This document shows, in pieces, positions 8,878 through 21,816 of a stretch of DNA of 64,000 nucleotides. The position numbers were made by a program, and so were the translations under genes. Numbering within the stretch: the first letter of the stretch is position 1; each line of letters opens with the position of its first letter. The notes below the pieces were generated by a model. The model was not told where the DNA came from, searched no databases, and saw only the letters and a program-made list of their open reading frames with translations. The stretch is from Dactylosporangium siamense (GTDB lineage Bacteria > Actinomycetota > Actinomycetes > Mycobacteriales > Micromonosporaceae): assembly GCF_016862795.1 (NCBI RefSeq), contig NZ_BONQ01000081.1, positions 186,001 through 250,000 on the forward strand, given 5' to 3'.

Positions 8878-9434
8878 CCCGTGAAGCCCTTACCGCAGTC
8901 GTTCGCGGAGGCGAACTGGGTGGCGGACGTGATGCCGCCGAGCCGCGCCTCGCTGATCATCGGATCCAGCATCTGCTTGTAGTCACCGTCGGCCAGCTTA
9001 CCGAGGGCGGCGAGGTCCTGGTCCACCGGTTTGCGGCCCTTGGTGTCGTCGATGAGCTGCAACGTCCAGGCGCACACGTTCCAGATGGTCACCATGTCGA
9101 CGGCGTCCTGTTCGACGAACTTGACGTCCTTGGCCGGCTCCATGAACCGTGTGTAGATCGCGTCGGGAGTCAGCTTGTATCGATCCGGCCAGGTGACTTT
9201 GGTGTGCGCCTTCTCGACCCACGGAAGGACTTCGGCACGGTTGTTGGCGGGCGGCCGCGACGGATTGGCCTGCTCTTCCTTCTTCTTCGCCACGGCGGCG
9301 GGATCGTCCTGACCGCTGCTGCTGCCGTTGCTGCCGCCGTTGCCGCTGCCCTTGGCCGGGGGGCTCGAGGAGCATCCGGCGAGCAGCACGAACATCGCCG
9401 CGGCGATGGACAGGCCGGGTCGGCGCTTGAGCAT
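8874..9434 (-). CDS. Hypothetical lipoprotein, first gene of ABC operon
   Basis: The start ATG at 9434 (MLKRRPGLS) is preferred because GGGGGGA lies nine bases upstream; an earlier in-frame start exists at 9467. Residues 6-21 are hydrophobic and end in LLAGC, a lipobox with Cys about residue 20. A Gly/Ser/Asn-rich flexible linker of about 25 residues follows, then a mostly helical Lys/Asp-rich domain without recognised family. It contains CAW and CGKG cysteines that may form a disulfide. Because it is coupled to the adaptor gene by an ATGA overlap, it is likely an accessory surface component of the same export system. Confidence 0.7.
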   Translation of the reverse strand: MLKRRPGLSIAAAMFVLLAGCSSSPPAKGSGNGGSNGSSSGQDDPAAVAKKKEEQANPSRPPANNRAEVLPWVEKAHTKVTWPDRYKLTPDAIYTRFMEPAKDVKFVEQDAVDMVTIWNVCAWTLQLIDDTKGRKPVDQDLAALGKLADGDYKQMLDPMISEARLGGITSATQFASANDCGKGFTG

Positions 9435-9528
9435 GGCAATTCCCCCCGAGAGATGTCCGGACGGCACCGCGCCAGCGTCCCGTCCGGGCTGGCGCAGTGC
9501 CGGTTTACGATGGCGACGCGTTGGGACG

Positions 9529-9951
9529 CTACTCCATGTTGTAGTTCCACAGGGTCTCTCGGGTGAACGAGCCGGTCGCCTTGAATCCGCGGTACTGCAG
9601 TTTGAGGCAGGTGCCGGGGGCGAAGTTGGTGCCGATCATGCGGTGGTAGAGATCTTCCTTCATGATGTTGTACTGGATCTGGCCGACCACGTTCGCGTCG
9701 CTGCATTTCTGCCAGCGCGAGTCGACGGGCACACCGGCGGAGAGTCCCATGGCGATGTCGTCGCCGCTGTGGTTCTGGTAATACGAGGTCGCACCGGTGA
9801 AGAAGTTCCAGATGCTGTTCGTCGTTCCCGTGCCGACCGAGGAGTTGGCGAAGGCGGTGCCACCCCCGAACACGAGCGACGCGGCAACCGCGGTGACAGT
9901 GGCCGTTGTCAGTGTGATGGCGCGTTTGTACATCATTCCCCCCGATTTCAC
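9529..9951 (-). CDS. Small secreted protein, 134-140 aa
   Basis: A classical Sec signal peptide (MYKRAITLTTATVTAVAASLVFGGGTAFA) precedes a mature part of about 105 residues with few Cys and many aromatics (NSIWNFFTGATSYYQNHSGDDIAMG). Starts at 9951 (GTG), 9936 or 9933 (ATG ATG) are possible; GGGGGGA sits immediately before the ATG pair, so 9951 with GGTGG upstream or 9933 is plausible. No family recognised. It is upstream of, and in the same direction as, the lipoprotein-ABC operon, separated by about 95 bases. Confidence 0.65.
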   Translation of the reverse strand: MKSGGMMYKRAITLTTATVTAVAASLVFGGGTAFANSSVGTGTTNSIWNFFTGATSYYQNHSGDDIAMGLSAGVPVDSRWQKCSDANVVGQIQYNIMKEDLYHRMIGTNFAPGTCLKLQYRGFKATGSFTRETLWNYNME

Positions 9952-10061
9952 CCCACCGGAATCTCCGGTACTGACATCAAGTTAGATGGATGTCGCGATC
10001 CTGGGAAGGCTTCCGGGACGCCCGATCTGCGACTGTGTCAGGTGCGCAGGTTCCGCTGCAT

Positions 10062-11642
10062 TCAGCCCGTCAGCGCGGACCGGACCCGGAACGAGCTCTC
10101 GGTCCAGAACGTAGGGGTGCCGTTGGCCTGGTCGACCCAGAGCTGGTCGCCGCGGTGGTGCAGGTACCAGCCCGGGTAGATCTGCGCCTCCAGCAGGATG
10201 GTGCCCGCCGCCGCACCTGCCCGCGGGCAGAACGTGGCGTCGCCACGGAACAGTGCCGTTCCCTCGTCCCGGGACAGCTGGAACCGCCAGGACGAGTGCC
10301 GCAGGTACCGGCCGTCCTCGGCCCGGAAGGAGAAGCACGCGGCGTCCGCCAGCCCGGCGACCACCGAGAAGGTCGCCTGCTGCCGTGCCGCGGCGCTGCT
10401 GTCCGAGCGGACCGGAGCGAGCACGCCGAGGCTGTCGGCGGTGGTGACGAACAGCCCGGGCTGGTCCGCGGACTCGATCGACACCGGGCGGCCAGGGGTA
10501 AGGGTCTCGGTGCGCGGCACCGGTGAACTGGCCACGGAGCTGGGCGGCGGCTTCGGTGTCGAGGCGGCGACCGGAGGCGGTGCCGTGGACGGCGTCACCC
10601 GGGCCGCGGCGGGCGTCGACGGTGCCGCCTGCAGACCTTGTGCCGGTGGAGTGGCGGTGGGCAGGGCCGTCACGGTGACCGCCGCGCCGGCGGCGACCAC
10701 GGCCGCCACGGCCACGGTGACGGGGTGCGCCGCCACCGCTTGGACGAGCTGGCTGAACACGCCGGCCTTGACCGTCGCCCCGACCCCGCCGGAGGTGGTG
10801 GCCGCCGCCAGCGACCCGCTCGCCGTGACCGTGGCTCCGACGGCGATCTTGCCGGTCAGGGCCGCGCCGAGCGCGACCGGGACGGGCAGCAGGGCGAGCC
10901 CGACCAGCAGCCGTTCCGCCGTGATCAGGCCCTGCGCGGCGTGGCCGCAGACCGGGCAGGACCGGGTGTGCCGGGCGATGCGCTTGCGCCACAACGGACT
11001 GGGCGTGCCGTCCCAGTCGGCCACCAGGCCCTCGAGTTTCGCGCACCCGGGTGTGGCGGTCAGCGCGGCGACGAGCTCGCGGCACACGTCCAGCTGCTGG
11101 CGCATGCGCTGGATGCGCACGGCGGCGTGGGCGATGCTGACGTCCAGCGCCGTCGCCAGTTCGGTGCGGGTGAGCGCGCCGGCGGTCTCCAGCCACCACA
11201 GCGACAGCAGCGCCCGGTCGTCGGGGTCGAGCCAGCGGCTGGCCCGGGTCACCTGACGGCGCTGTGCGGACAGCTCCAGCTGCAGCACCGTGAGGTCTTC
11301 GAGCTCGGCGTCGGCGTCCGCCAGCCCGGCCGCCTCGTCCAGCGGGGCGGCCCGGTGCGCCGCGACGGAGCGGCGGTGCAGATGGGTGCTCACCTGGTGC
11401 ACGGCGATCGCCGCCAGCCAGGGGCGGAAGCTCTCCGGGTGTTGCAGGCCCGGAAGCTGCCGGATGGCGCGGAGCATGGTGTCCTGCACGACGTCGTCGG
11501 CGTCGGCGTGACCGTCCAGCGCACGGCGCACGATGGTGTACGCGAGCGGCAGGCCGGTCGCGACGATCTCGTCCAGGGCTCGGCGGTCCCCGGACTGTGC
11601 CGCGAGCACGAGGCCCGTCTCGTCCCTGCCGGTAGTTCGCAT
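10062..11642 (-). CDS. ECF sigma factor fused to membrane anchor and AbfB arabinose-binding domain
   Basis: 526 residues from ATG 11642 (MRTTGRDETG; no strong ribosome binding site). Region 2 of an ECF sigma factor covers about residues 5-95 (HADADDVVQDTMLRAIRQLPG is the region 2.2 signature), region 4 about 125-195 with the helix-turn-helix LTRTELATALDVSIAHAAVRIQRM. An anti-sigma-like H-x3-C-x2-C motif follows (H225, C229, C232), then a membrane span at about 305-327, a Pro/Thr/Ser linker (330-380) and a C-terminal beta-trefoil at about 382-526 (PGLFVTTADSLGVLAP; RYLRHSSWRFQLSRD; GWYLHHRGDQLWVD). The trefoil repeats match the AbfB domain (CBM42), which binds arabinofuranose side chains. The inferred role is a one-protein sensor that releases or activates sigma on arabinan/arabinoxylan outside. 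It is divergent from the xylan operon. Confidence 0.88.
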   Translation of the reverse strand: MRTTGRDETGLVLAAQSGDRRALDEIVATGLPLAYTIVRRALDGHADADDVVQDTMLRAIRQLPGLQHPESFRPWLAAIAVHQVSTHLHRRSVAAHRAAPLDEAAGLADADAELEDLTVLQLELSAQRRQVTRASRWLDPDDRALLSLWWLETAGALTRTELATALDVSIAHAAVRIQRMRQQLDVCRELVAALTATPGCAKLEGLVADWDGTPSPLWRKRIARHTRSCPVCGHAAQGLITAERLLVGLALLPVPVALGAALTGKIAVGATVTASGSLAAATTSGGVGATVKAGVFSQLVQAVAAHPVTVAVAAVVAAGAAVTVTALPTATPPAQGLQAAPSTPAAARVTPSTAPPPVAASTPKPPPSSVASSPVPRTETLTPGRPVSIESADQPGLFVTTADSLGVLAPVRSDSSAAARQQATFSVVAGLADAACFSFRAEDGRYLRHSSWRFQLSRDEGTALFRGDATFCPRAGAAAGTILLEAQIYPGWYLHHRGDQLWVDQANGTPTFWTESSFRVRSALTG

Positions 11643-12246
11643 CGTCACATCGCAGTCCGCAGTACCAACCCCGCAGCCGCCTTTCCCGCCGCTGCCGGAG
11701 CACCCGCGGGCATCTCCGGCACGGTCGTTGACCTTCACCGATGACCGGCCGCCGTGTCAAGCAGCTGGGCGAGTTTGATCAGCGCGACCATCTGGGCCTG
11801 CCGCGGATAACAGAAACGGCCCAGTCACAGCTGCGTGATCGTCCATTGATTTCCACGCGAGGGACCAGCCGTCTCGTCGTCGCGGCTCCGTTCCAGGGTC
11901 CGCCGCGGGGCGTCGTAGCGGTCCGGGAGAAGCGCCGTCGGCGGGCCGCACGATCGCTTTCGACGATGCGGCGGCAACAGGCGGATGGTCTGTCCACATT
12001 GGCGTGTTGCGGGTCTCCAAAGTGCGCGAAAGGAAGGACCGCGTCAAGGTCTGCACAACGTATTCCCGCCGGTGCGCGGCAACGACTCCGCCGCCGCCCG
12101 ACGGATAACGGAAAGTGCGCGAAGTGCTGCGGCGAAAATCGCGCGGATCGCCTTGAGCTGCCAGGACATGCCCGGTTGATTCACGGGAAAGCATTCGAGG
12201 AAAATGTTATACGACGGCCTCGGTGAAAGTCGCGTCATTTCGTTCG

Positions 12247-12257
12247 TGAAAATTTCG
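12247..12257. promoter_or_regulatory. CGAAA-N-TTTCG-like palindrome
   Basis: TGAAAATTTCG, a one-mismatch copy of the CGAAA-N-TTTCG element that I recall from Streptomyces xylanase promoters (bound by the LacI-type regulator BxlR in one species). The same one-mismatch form occurs before the convergent xylanase gene at 25158. Further single TGAAA/TTTCG halves lie within 60 bases. Confidence 0.45.
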
Positions 12258-12429
12258 GGCGGCCGTCGCAGTGTTGTCGCTGCCGCGTCGTCTCCGAATA
12301 TGCGGGTTGAAGTGCACAAAGGTGAGGCCGGCGTGCGGTGAAACGGGCGCGGCTCGATGGTTCAGGTCACATCGAATGTCGTGACGCACTTGAATGTTCG
12401 CGGCAGGTCTGGCAATCTCCCCGCCTAGA

Positions 12430-12443
12430 TGTGAGCGCTCCCG
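12430..12443. promoter_or_regulatory. CebR-type LacI operator
   Basis: TGTGAGCGCTCCCG differs at two positions from the 14-base CebR/CelR operator TGGGAGCGCTCCCA that controls cellulase and beta-glucan genes in actinomycetes. It lies about 165 bases before the GH43 start and 64 bases before a second LacI-type box. Confidence 0.55.
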
Positions 12444-12506
12444 CCCCCGCTCGCACGCTGCCGACCCGCCATTGAATCACCGGACAGCCCTCCGCCGGGC
12501 ACATCA

Positions 12507-12520
12507 TGTGAGCGTTAACA
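12507..12520. promoter_or_regulatory. LacI-family operator
   Basis: TGTGAGCGTTAACA fits all ten fixed positions of the LacI-family pattern TGTNANCGNTNACA. It lies 87 bases before the GH43 start, where a repressor would block transcription. The LacI gene at 25304-26332 is the nearest candidate regulator. Confidence 0.55.
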
Positions 12521-12606
12521 AGCAGTTCGGTCCGCCCCCCGCCGGCACGGACCGACGCCGTGTTCGGTCGATGGCCCGCGGCGCCCGCACGACTGAAGGA
12601 GAACCC

Positions 12607-17126
<4,520 letters not shown>

Positions 17127-17145
17127 CCCCCGCCCGTCCGTCCGA

Positions 17146-17177
17146 ACCGGCCGGCCACCCCACGGTGGCCGGCCGGT
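17146..17177 (+). terminator. Intra-operon hairpin
   Basis: Perfect 14-base arms (17146-17159 and 17164-17177) with a four-base loop, 20 bases after the GH10-GH62 stop and 34 before the esterase start. No U-tract. It may lower expression of the distal genes or stabilise the upstream message rather than end the operon. Confidence 0.6.
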
Positions 17178-17210
17178 GCGTCCCGGCAACCCGCCTCAGG
17201 AGGCACCGCC

Positions 17211-18326
17211 ATGCGCTCAGCACGACGATGGTTCAGCGCGGCCGCAGTGGCCGTCGCGCTGACCACCGCAGGCATCATCACCCTCACGACCGGCACCGCC
17301 GCGGCCGAGTCCAACGGCGGCGTGCGGATCATGCCCCTCGGCGACTCCATCACCGAGGGCACCCAGGTCCCCGGCGGCTACCGCATCGGCCTCTGGCAGC
17401 GCCTGGCCGCCGGCGGCTACCGCAACGACTTCGTCGGCTCCCAGTTCAACGGGCCCGGCTCCCTCGGCGACCACGACCACGAGGGCCACCCCGGCTGGCG
17501 GATCGACCAGATCGACGCCAACATCACCGGCTGGCTGGGCAACACCGGCCCGCGCACCGTCCTGCTGCACATCGGGACCAACGACGTCCTGCAGAACTTC
17601 AACGTCTCCGGCGCCCCCGGCCGGCTGTCCACGCTGATCGACCACATCACCGCCGCCGCACCGTCCGCGGACGTGTTCGTCGCCAGCATCATCCCGATCA
17701 GCAACGCCGGCCAGGAGTCCGCTGCCCGCACCTTCAACGCCACGATCCCCGGCATCGTGCAGGGCAAGGTCAACGCCGGCAAGCGCGTCCACTTCGTCGA
17801 CATGCACGCCGCGCTGACCACCGGCGACCTCATCGACGGCGTCCACCCGACGTCCGGCGGCTACGACAAGATGGCCGCCGCCTGGTACACGGCGCTGCGC
17901 GCGGTCCCCGGCAGCATCGGCGACCCGGGCACCCCCAGCACCCCGGGCACCGGCTCGGCACTGGCCAGCGCCGCGTCCGGGCGCTGCCTGGACGTGCCCA
18001 ACAGCAGCACCACCAACGGCGTCCAGCCGATCATCTACGACTGCAACGGCAACGCCAACCAGCGCTGGACCGCCAACGGCCAGGCCCTGCAGTCGCTCGG
18101 CAAGTGCCTCGACTCGCCGACCGGCGCCACCGCCGGCACCAAGGTCCAGCTGTGGGACTGCCACGGCGGCACCAACCAACGCTGGAACGTCAACTCGAAC
18201 GGCACGATCAGCAACGCCCAGTCGGGCCTGTGCCTCGACGTACGCGGCAACGCCTCCGCCAACGGCACCCTCGTGCAGCTGTACACCTGCACCGCCGCGG
18301 CGAACCAGCGCTGGACGAGGAGGTGA
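17211..18326 (+). CDS. Secreted SGNH esterase (CE3-like acetylxylan esterase) with ricin lectin
   Basis: 371 residues; CTCAGGAGG precedes ATG 17211. Signal peptide about 1-33. SGNH-hydrolase domain about 36-225: nucleophile S46 in MPLGDSITEG, block III IGTNDVL near 121-127, and D209/H212 in DGVHPTSGGY. This is the layout of CE3 acetylxylan esterases, which remove acetyl groups that block xylanases. A CxxC-rich ricin-type lectin (about 248-371) with GRCLDVPN, WDC and NQRW repeats follows; it belongs to a different lectin subtype from that in the two upstream genes. It ends two bases before the next ATG, which shares its AGGAGGTGACC ribosome binding site. Confidence 0.87.
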   Translation: MRSARRWFSAAAVAVALTTAGIITLTTGTAAAESNGGVRIMPLGDSITEGTQVPGGYRIGLWQRLAAGGYRNDFVGSQFNGPGSLGDHDHEGHPGWRIDQIDANITGWLGNTGPRTVLLHIGTNDVLQNFNVSGAPGRLSTLIDHITAAAPSADVFVASIIPISNAGQESAARTFNATIPGIVQGKVNAGKRVHFVDMHAALTTGDLIDGVHPTSGGYDKMAAAWYTALRAVPGSIGDPGTPSTPGTGSALASAASGRCLDVPNSSTTNGVQPIIYDCNGNANQRWTANGQALQSLGKCLDSPTGATAGTKVQLWDCHGGTNQRWNVNSNGTISNAQSGLCLDVRGNASANGTLVQLYTCTAAANQRWTRR

Positions 18327-18328
18327 CC

Positions 18329-19954
18329 ATGCGACGGCTCGTCACCGTGCTCACCGTCGGCGTGCTCCTGCTGGCCGGCGCCGTCGGCGTCCTGCGCGCT
18401 CCCTCCGCCGAGGCCCTGGACAACGGCGTGGCCCGCACCCCGCCGATGGGCTGGAACAGCTGGAACACGTTCGGCTGCAACATCAACGAGACCCTGATCC
18501 GGCAGATGGCCGACGCGATCGTCAGCAGCGGGATGCGGGACCTCGGGTATCAGTACGTCGTCGTCGACGACTGCTGGTTCAACCCCAACCGGGACAGCGC
18601 CGGCAACCTGCAGGGTGACCCGAGCCGCTTCCCCAGCGGCATGAAGTCGCTCGGCGACTACCTGCACGCGCGCGGGTTGAAGTTCGGCATCTACCAGGGC
18701 CCGCTCGACAAGACCTGCGCGCAGTACTTCAACAGCTACCCAGGTGCGACGGGGAGTCTCGGGCACGAGGCGCAGGACGCCCGCCAGTTCGCCGCGTGGG
18801 GCGTGGACTACCTCAAGTACGACTGGTGCTCGCCCAGCGGCTCTATCTCCGAGCAGGTCACCACGTTCGCGAAGATGCGTGACGCGCTCGCCGCGACCGG
18901 CCGGCCGATCGTCTACAGCATCAACCCCAACAGCATCCACGCCAAGACCGGCCCGCAACGCAACTGGGGCGACGTCGCGAACCTGTGGCGGACCACCGAG
19001 GACATCACCAACGCCTGGGACACCGGCCAGAGCAACGGCTACCCGATGGGCATCCAGAACATCGTCAACGTCACCGTGCCGCTCGCCTCATACGCCGCGC
19101 CGGGCCGGTTCAACGACCCCGACATGCTGGAGGTCGGCCGCGGTGGCATGAACGACACCGAGATGCGCAGCCACTTCGCGCTGTGGGCGATGCTCGCCTC
19201 GCCGCTCATCGCCGGCAACGACATCCGCTCACAGAACGCGGCCACCGCGACGATCCTGAAAAACCAGCAGCTGATCGCGATCAACCAGGACACCCTCGGC
19301 CTGCAGGCGACGCAGGTGTCGAACGACGGCACCCGCCGGGTCCTGGCCAAGCGGCTCGCCAACGGTGACGTCGCGGTCGCCCTGTTCAACCAGGGCGGAT
19401 CGACCACGACGATCAGCACCACCGCGGCGGCGGCCGGCAAGTCCGGCAGTTCGTTCACGCTGCGCGACGCCTGGACGAACACCACCAGCACGACGACGGG
19501 TGCCATCAGCGCCACCGTGCCCGCGCACGGCACCGTGGTGTACCGGGTCAGCGGCGGCGGCACCACGACCCCGCCGACGGGCTCGACGTTCGTCAGCGCG
19601 GCCTCCGGGCGCTGCCTCGACGTGCCGAACGGCACCACCGCCAACGGCACCCAGCCGGTCATCTGGGACTGCAACGGCGGCACCAACCAGCGCTGGACGG
19701 TCAACGGCGCCTCGCTGCAGATCCTCGGCAAGTGCCTGGACGCGCCGCTCGGCGCCACCGCCGGCGCCAAGGTCCAGCTGTGGGACTGCAACGGCGGCGC
19801 CAACCAGCAGTGGACCCTCAACGCCGACGGCACCGTCCGCGGCGCCGCGTCCGGGCTGTGCCTGGACGTCGACCACAACCTCACCGCCAACGGCACCGTC
19901 GTCCTGCTGTGGACCTGCACCGCCGCGGCGAACCAGCGCTGGACGAGAGGATGA
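18329..19954 (+). CDS. Secreted GH27 alpha-galactosidase with ricin lectin
   Basis: 541 residues from ATG 18329 (AGGAGG eight bases before); an open frame extends far upstream inside the esterase gene but is only a shadow. Signal peptide about 1-30. GH27 barrel about 34-390: opening TPPMGWNSWNTFGCNINE, nucleophile D165 in YLKYDWC, acid/base D225 in LWRTTEDITNAW (aligned to human alpha-galactosidase D231), plus RFNDPDMLEVG near 260. A C-terminal beta-sandwich (about 320-405) and a Cys-rich ricin lectin (about 412-541) follow. It releases alpha-galactose (possibly also beta-L-arabinopyranose) from galactomannan or arabinogalactan side chains. Confidence 0.92.
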   Translation: MRRLVTVLTVGVLLLAGAVGVLRAPSAEALDNGVARTPPMGWNSWNTFGCNINETLIRQMADAIVSSGMRDLGYQYVVVDDCWFNPNRDSAGNLQGDPSRFPSGMKSLGDYLHARGLKFGIYQGPLDKTCAQYFNSYPGATGSLGHEAQDARQFAAWGVDYLKYDWCSPSGSISEQVTTFAKMRDALAATGRPIVYSINPNSIHAKTGPQRNWGDVANLWRTTEDITNAWDTGQSNGYPMGIQNIVNVTVPLASYAAPGRFNDPDMLEVGRGGMNDTEMRSHFALWAMLASPLIAGNDIRSQNAATATILKNQQLIAINQDTLGLQATQVSNDGTRRVLAKRLANGDVAVALFNQGGSTTTISTTAAAAGKSGSSFTLRDAWTNTTSTTTGAISATVPAHGTVVYRVSGGGTTTPPTGSTFVSAASGRCLDVPNGTTANGTQPVIWDCNGGTNQRWTVNGASLQILGKCLDAPLGATAGAKVQLWDCNGGANQQWTLNADGTVRGAASGLCLDVDHNLTANGTVVLLWTCTAAANQRWTRG

Positions 19955-19956
19955 CC

Positions 19957-21762
19957 ATGCGACGACTCGCCGGCCTGCTGCTCCTGATCGGGACCGCCGT
20001 GTTCGTGGCCGGCCCGATGCCGCCGGCGCGGGCGGACAACCCGATCGTGCAGACCGTCTACACCGCCGACCCGGCACCACTCGTGTACAACGGCCGGGTC
20101 TACCTGTACACCGGCCACGACGAGGACAACTCGACCTACTTCACGATGAAGGAGTGGCGGGTCTACTCGACGACCGACATGGTGAACTGGACCGACCACG
20201 GCTCGCCGATGAGCCTCACCACGTTCAGCTGGGCGAGCGCCAACGCGTGGGCCGGGCAGGTCGTCAACCGCAACGGCAGGTTCTACTGGTACGTCCCAGT
20301 GACGAACCGCGCGACCGGCCGGATGGCCATCGGCGTCGGCGTGTCCAACAGCCCTACCGGACCGTTCACCGACGCCATCGGCCGGCCGCTCGTGGAGAAC
20401 AACGAGATCGACCCGACCGTGTTCGTCGACGACACCGGCCAGGCCTACCTGTACTGGGGCAACCCCAACCTCTGGTACGTGCGGCTGAACACCGACATGA
20501 CCTCCTACTCCGGCGGCGTGACCCAGATCCCGCTCACCACCGCCGGGTTCGGCACCCGCAGCGGCAACGCCAGCCGCCCGACGCTGTATGAGGAAGGGCC
20601 GTGGGTCTACAAGCGCAACGGCCTCTACTACAACGTGTTCGCCGCGAAGTGCTGCTCGGAGTTCATCGGCTACTCCACCGCCACCGGCCCGACCGGACCG
20701 TGGACCTACCGTGGCACCGTCATGCCCACCCAGGGCGGCAGCTTCACCAACCACGCCGGCGTCATCGACTACAACGGCGGCTCGTACTTCTTCTACCACA
20801 ACGGGGCGCTGCCGGGCGGCGGCGGCTACACCCGGTCCGTCGCGGTGGAGAGGTTCAGCTACAACGCCGACGGCACCATCCCGACGCTCACGATGAGCAG
20901 CACCGGCGCGCCGCAGGTCGGCACCCTCAACCCGTACGTGCGCCAGGAGGCCGAGACGATCGCCTGGGAGACCGGCGTCGAGACCGAACCGTCCAGCGAG
21001 GGCGGCATGAACGTCGGCTGGATCGAGAACAACGACTCGATCAAGGTCAAGGGCGTCGCGTTCGGCGGCGGTGCCACGTCGTTCACGGCCAGAGTCGCCT
21101 CCGCCACCAGCGGCGGCCGCATCGAGCTGCACCTGGACAACGCCAACGGGACGCTCGTGGGGACCTGCACCGTCGCCGGCACCGGCGGCTGGCAGACCTG
21201 GACGAGCGTCACCTGCCCGGTGAGCGGCGCGACCGGCACCCACGACCTGCACCTGAAGTTCACCGGCGGCAGCGGCAACCTGTTCAACGTCAACTGGTGG
21301 CAGTTCGGCCCGACCGGCGGCGGCGGTGACCTGATCACCAACGGCTCCATGGAGAACGGCACCACGGGGTGGACGGTGTTCGGCAGCGGCACCCTGGCGT
21401 CGAGCCCGACCGCCCACGCCGGCAGCGGTTCCCTGCAGCTGACCGGCCGCACCGCGGCGTGGAACGGCCCCGCGCAGGACATGACGTCGAAGCTGACGAA
21501 CGGCAGGAGCTACGCGGTGAGCGCCTGGGTCCGCAGCCAGAGCGGGACACCCAGCGCGAAGGCCATGCTGGCGGTGACCGCCAACGGCACGACCAGCTAC
21601 GTCCAGCTGGCCCCGGCGACCGCGGTCAACGCCAACGGCTGGACCCAGCTGACCGGCACGGCCACCGTGTCGTGGACCGGCGCCCTGACCGGCGCCACCT
21701 TCTACGTCGAGACGACGAGCGGCACCGACGGCCTCCTCGTCGACGACGTCTCCCTGCGGTAG
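19957..21762 (+). CDS. Secreted GH43 glycosidase with CBM6-like and CBM4/9-like modules
   Basis: Two ATGs are possible: 19951, overlapping the previous stop, and 19957, which has GAGAGG at six bases and mirrors the preceding junction; 19957 is preferred (601 aa). Signal peptide about 1-27. GH43 propeller about 29-315: base D38 in VYTADPAPLVYNGRVYLYTG, D152 in NNEIDPTVFVDD, acid E213 in YEEGPWVYKRNG. Residues about 318-448 are a CBM6-like sandwich (RQEAETIAWETGVETE, ending NVNWWQF), then after GGGG a CBM4/9-like module (about 457-601; LITNGSMENGTTGWTV). Likely an exo-acting xylosidase or arabinofuranosidase. Distal gene of the secreted operon. Confidence 0.87.
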   Translation: MRRLAGLLLLIGTAVFVAGPMPPARADNPIVQTVYTADPAPLVYNGRVYLYTGHDEDNSTYFTMKEWRVYSTTDMVNWTDHGSPMSLTTFSWASANAWAGQVVNRNGRFYWYVPVTNRATGRMAIGVGVSNSPTGPFTDAIGRPLVENNEIDPTVFVDDTGQAYLYWGNPNLWYVRLNTDMTSYSGGVTQIPLTTAGFGTRSGNASRPTLYEEGPWVYKRNGLYYNVFAAKCCSEFIGYSTATGPTGPWTYRGTVMPTQGGSFTNHAGVIDYNGGSYFFYHNGALPGGGGYTRSVAVERFSYNADGTIPTLTMSSTGAPQVGTLNPYVRQEAETIAWETGVETEPSSEGGMNVGWIENNDSIKVKGVAFGGGATSFTARVASATSGGRIELHLDNANGTLVGTCTVAGTGGWQTWTSVTCPVSGATGTHDLHLKFTGGSGNLFNVNWWQFGPTGGGGDLITNGSMENGTTGWTVFGSGTLASSPTAHAGSGSLQLTGRTAAWNGPAQDMTSKLTNGRSYAVSAWVRSQSGTPSAKAMLAVTANGTTSYVQLAPATAVNANGWTQLTGTATVSWTGALTGATFYVETTSGTDGLLVDDVSLR

Positions 21763-21816
21763 GCGACGACCACCGCACGTCTCGGTACGCTGAGCCGGCG
21801 ATCAGGAGGAGGACGC

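Larger units (their letters stand above)
11643..12606. other. 964-base intergenic leader between sigma factor and xylan operon
   Basis: No convincing gene. Base composition is visibly less GC-rich than the flanks between about 11990 and 12420, with many GAAA/TTTC words. Three candidate regulator boxes are listed separately (12247, 12430, 12507). The word GGTCTGTCCAC at about 11986 recurs at about 25117 in the leader of the second xylanase gene. Short frames here lack coding bias. Confidence 0.6.

Noticed and set aside
5794-8982. Very long plus-strand open frame (1062 codons)
   Set aside because: Antisense shadow of the MFS and ABC operon genes; the translated product is Arg/Gly/Asp-rich low-complexity sequence and has no family pattern.
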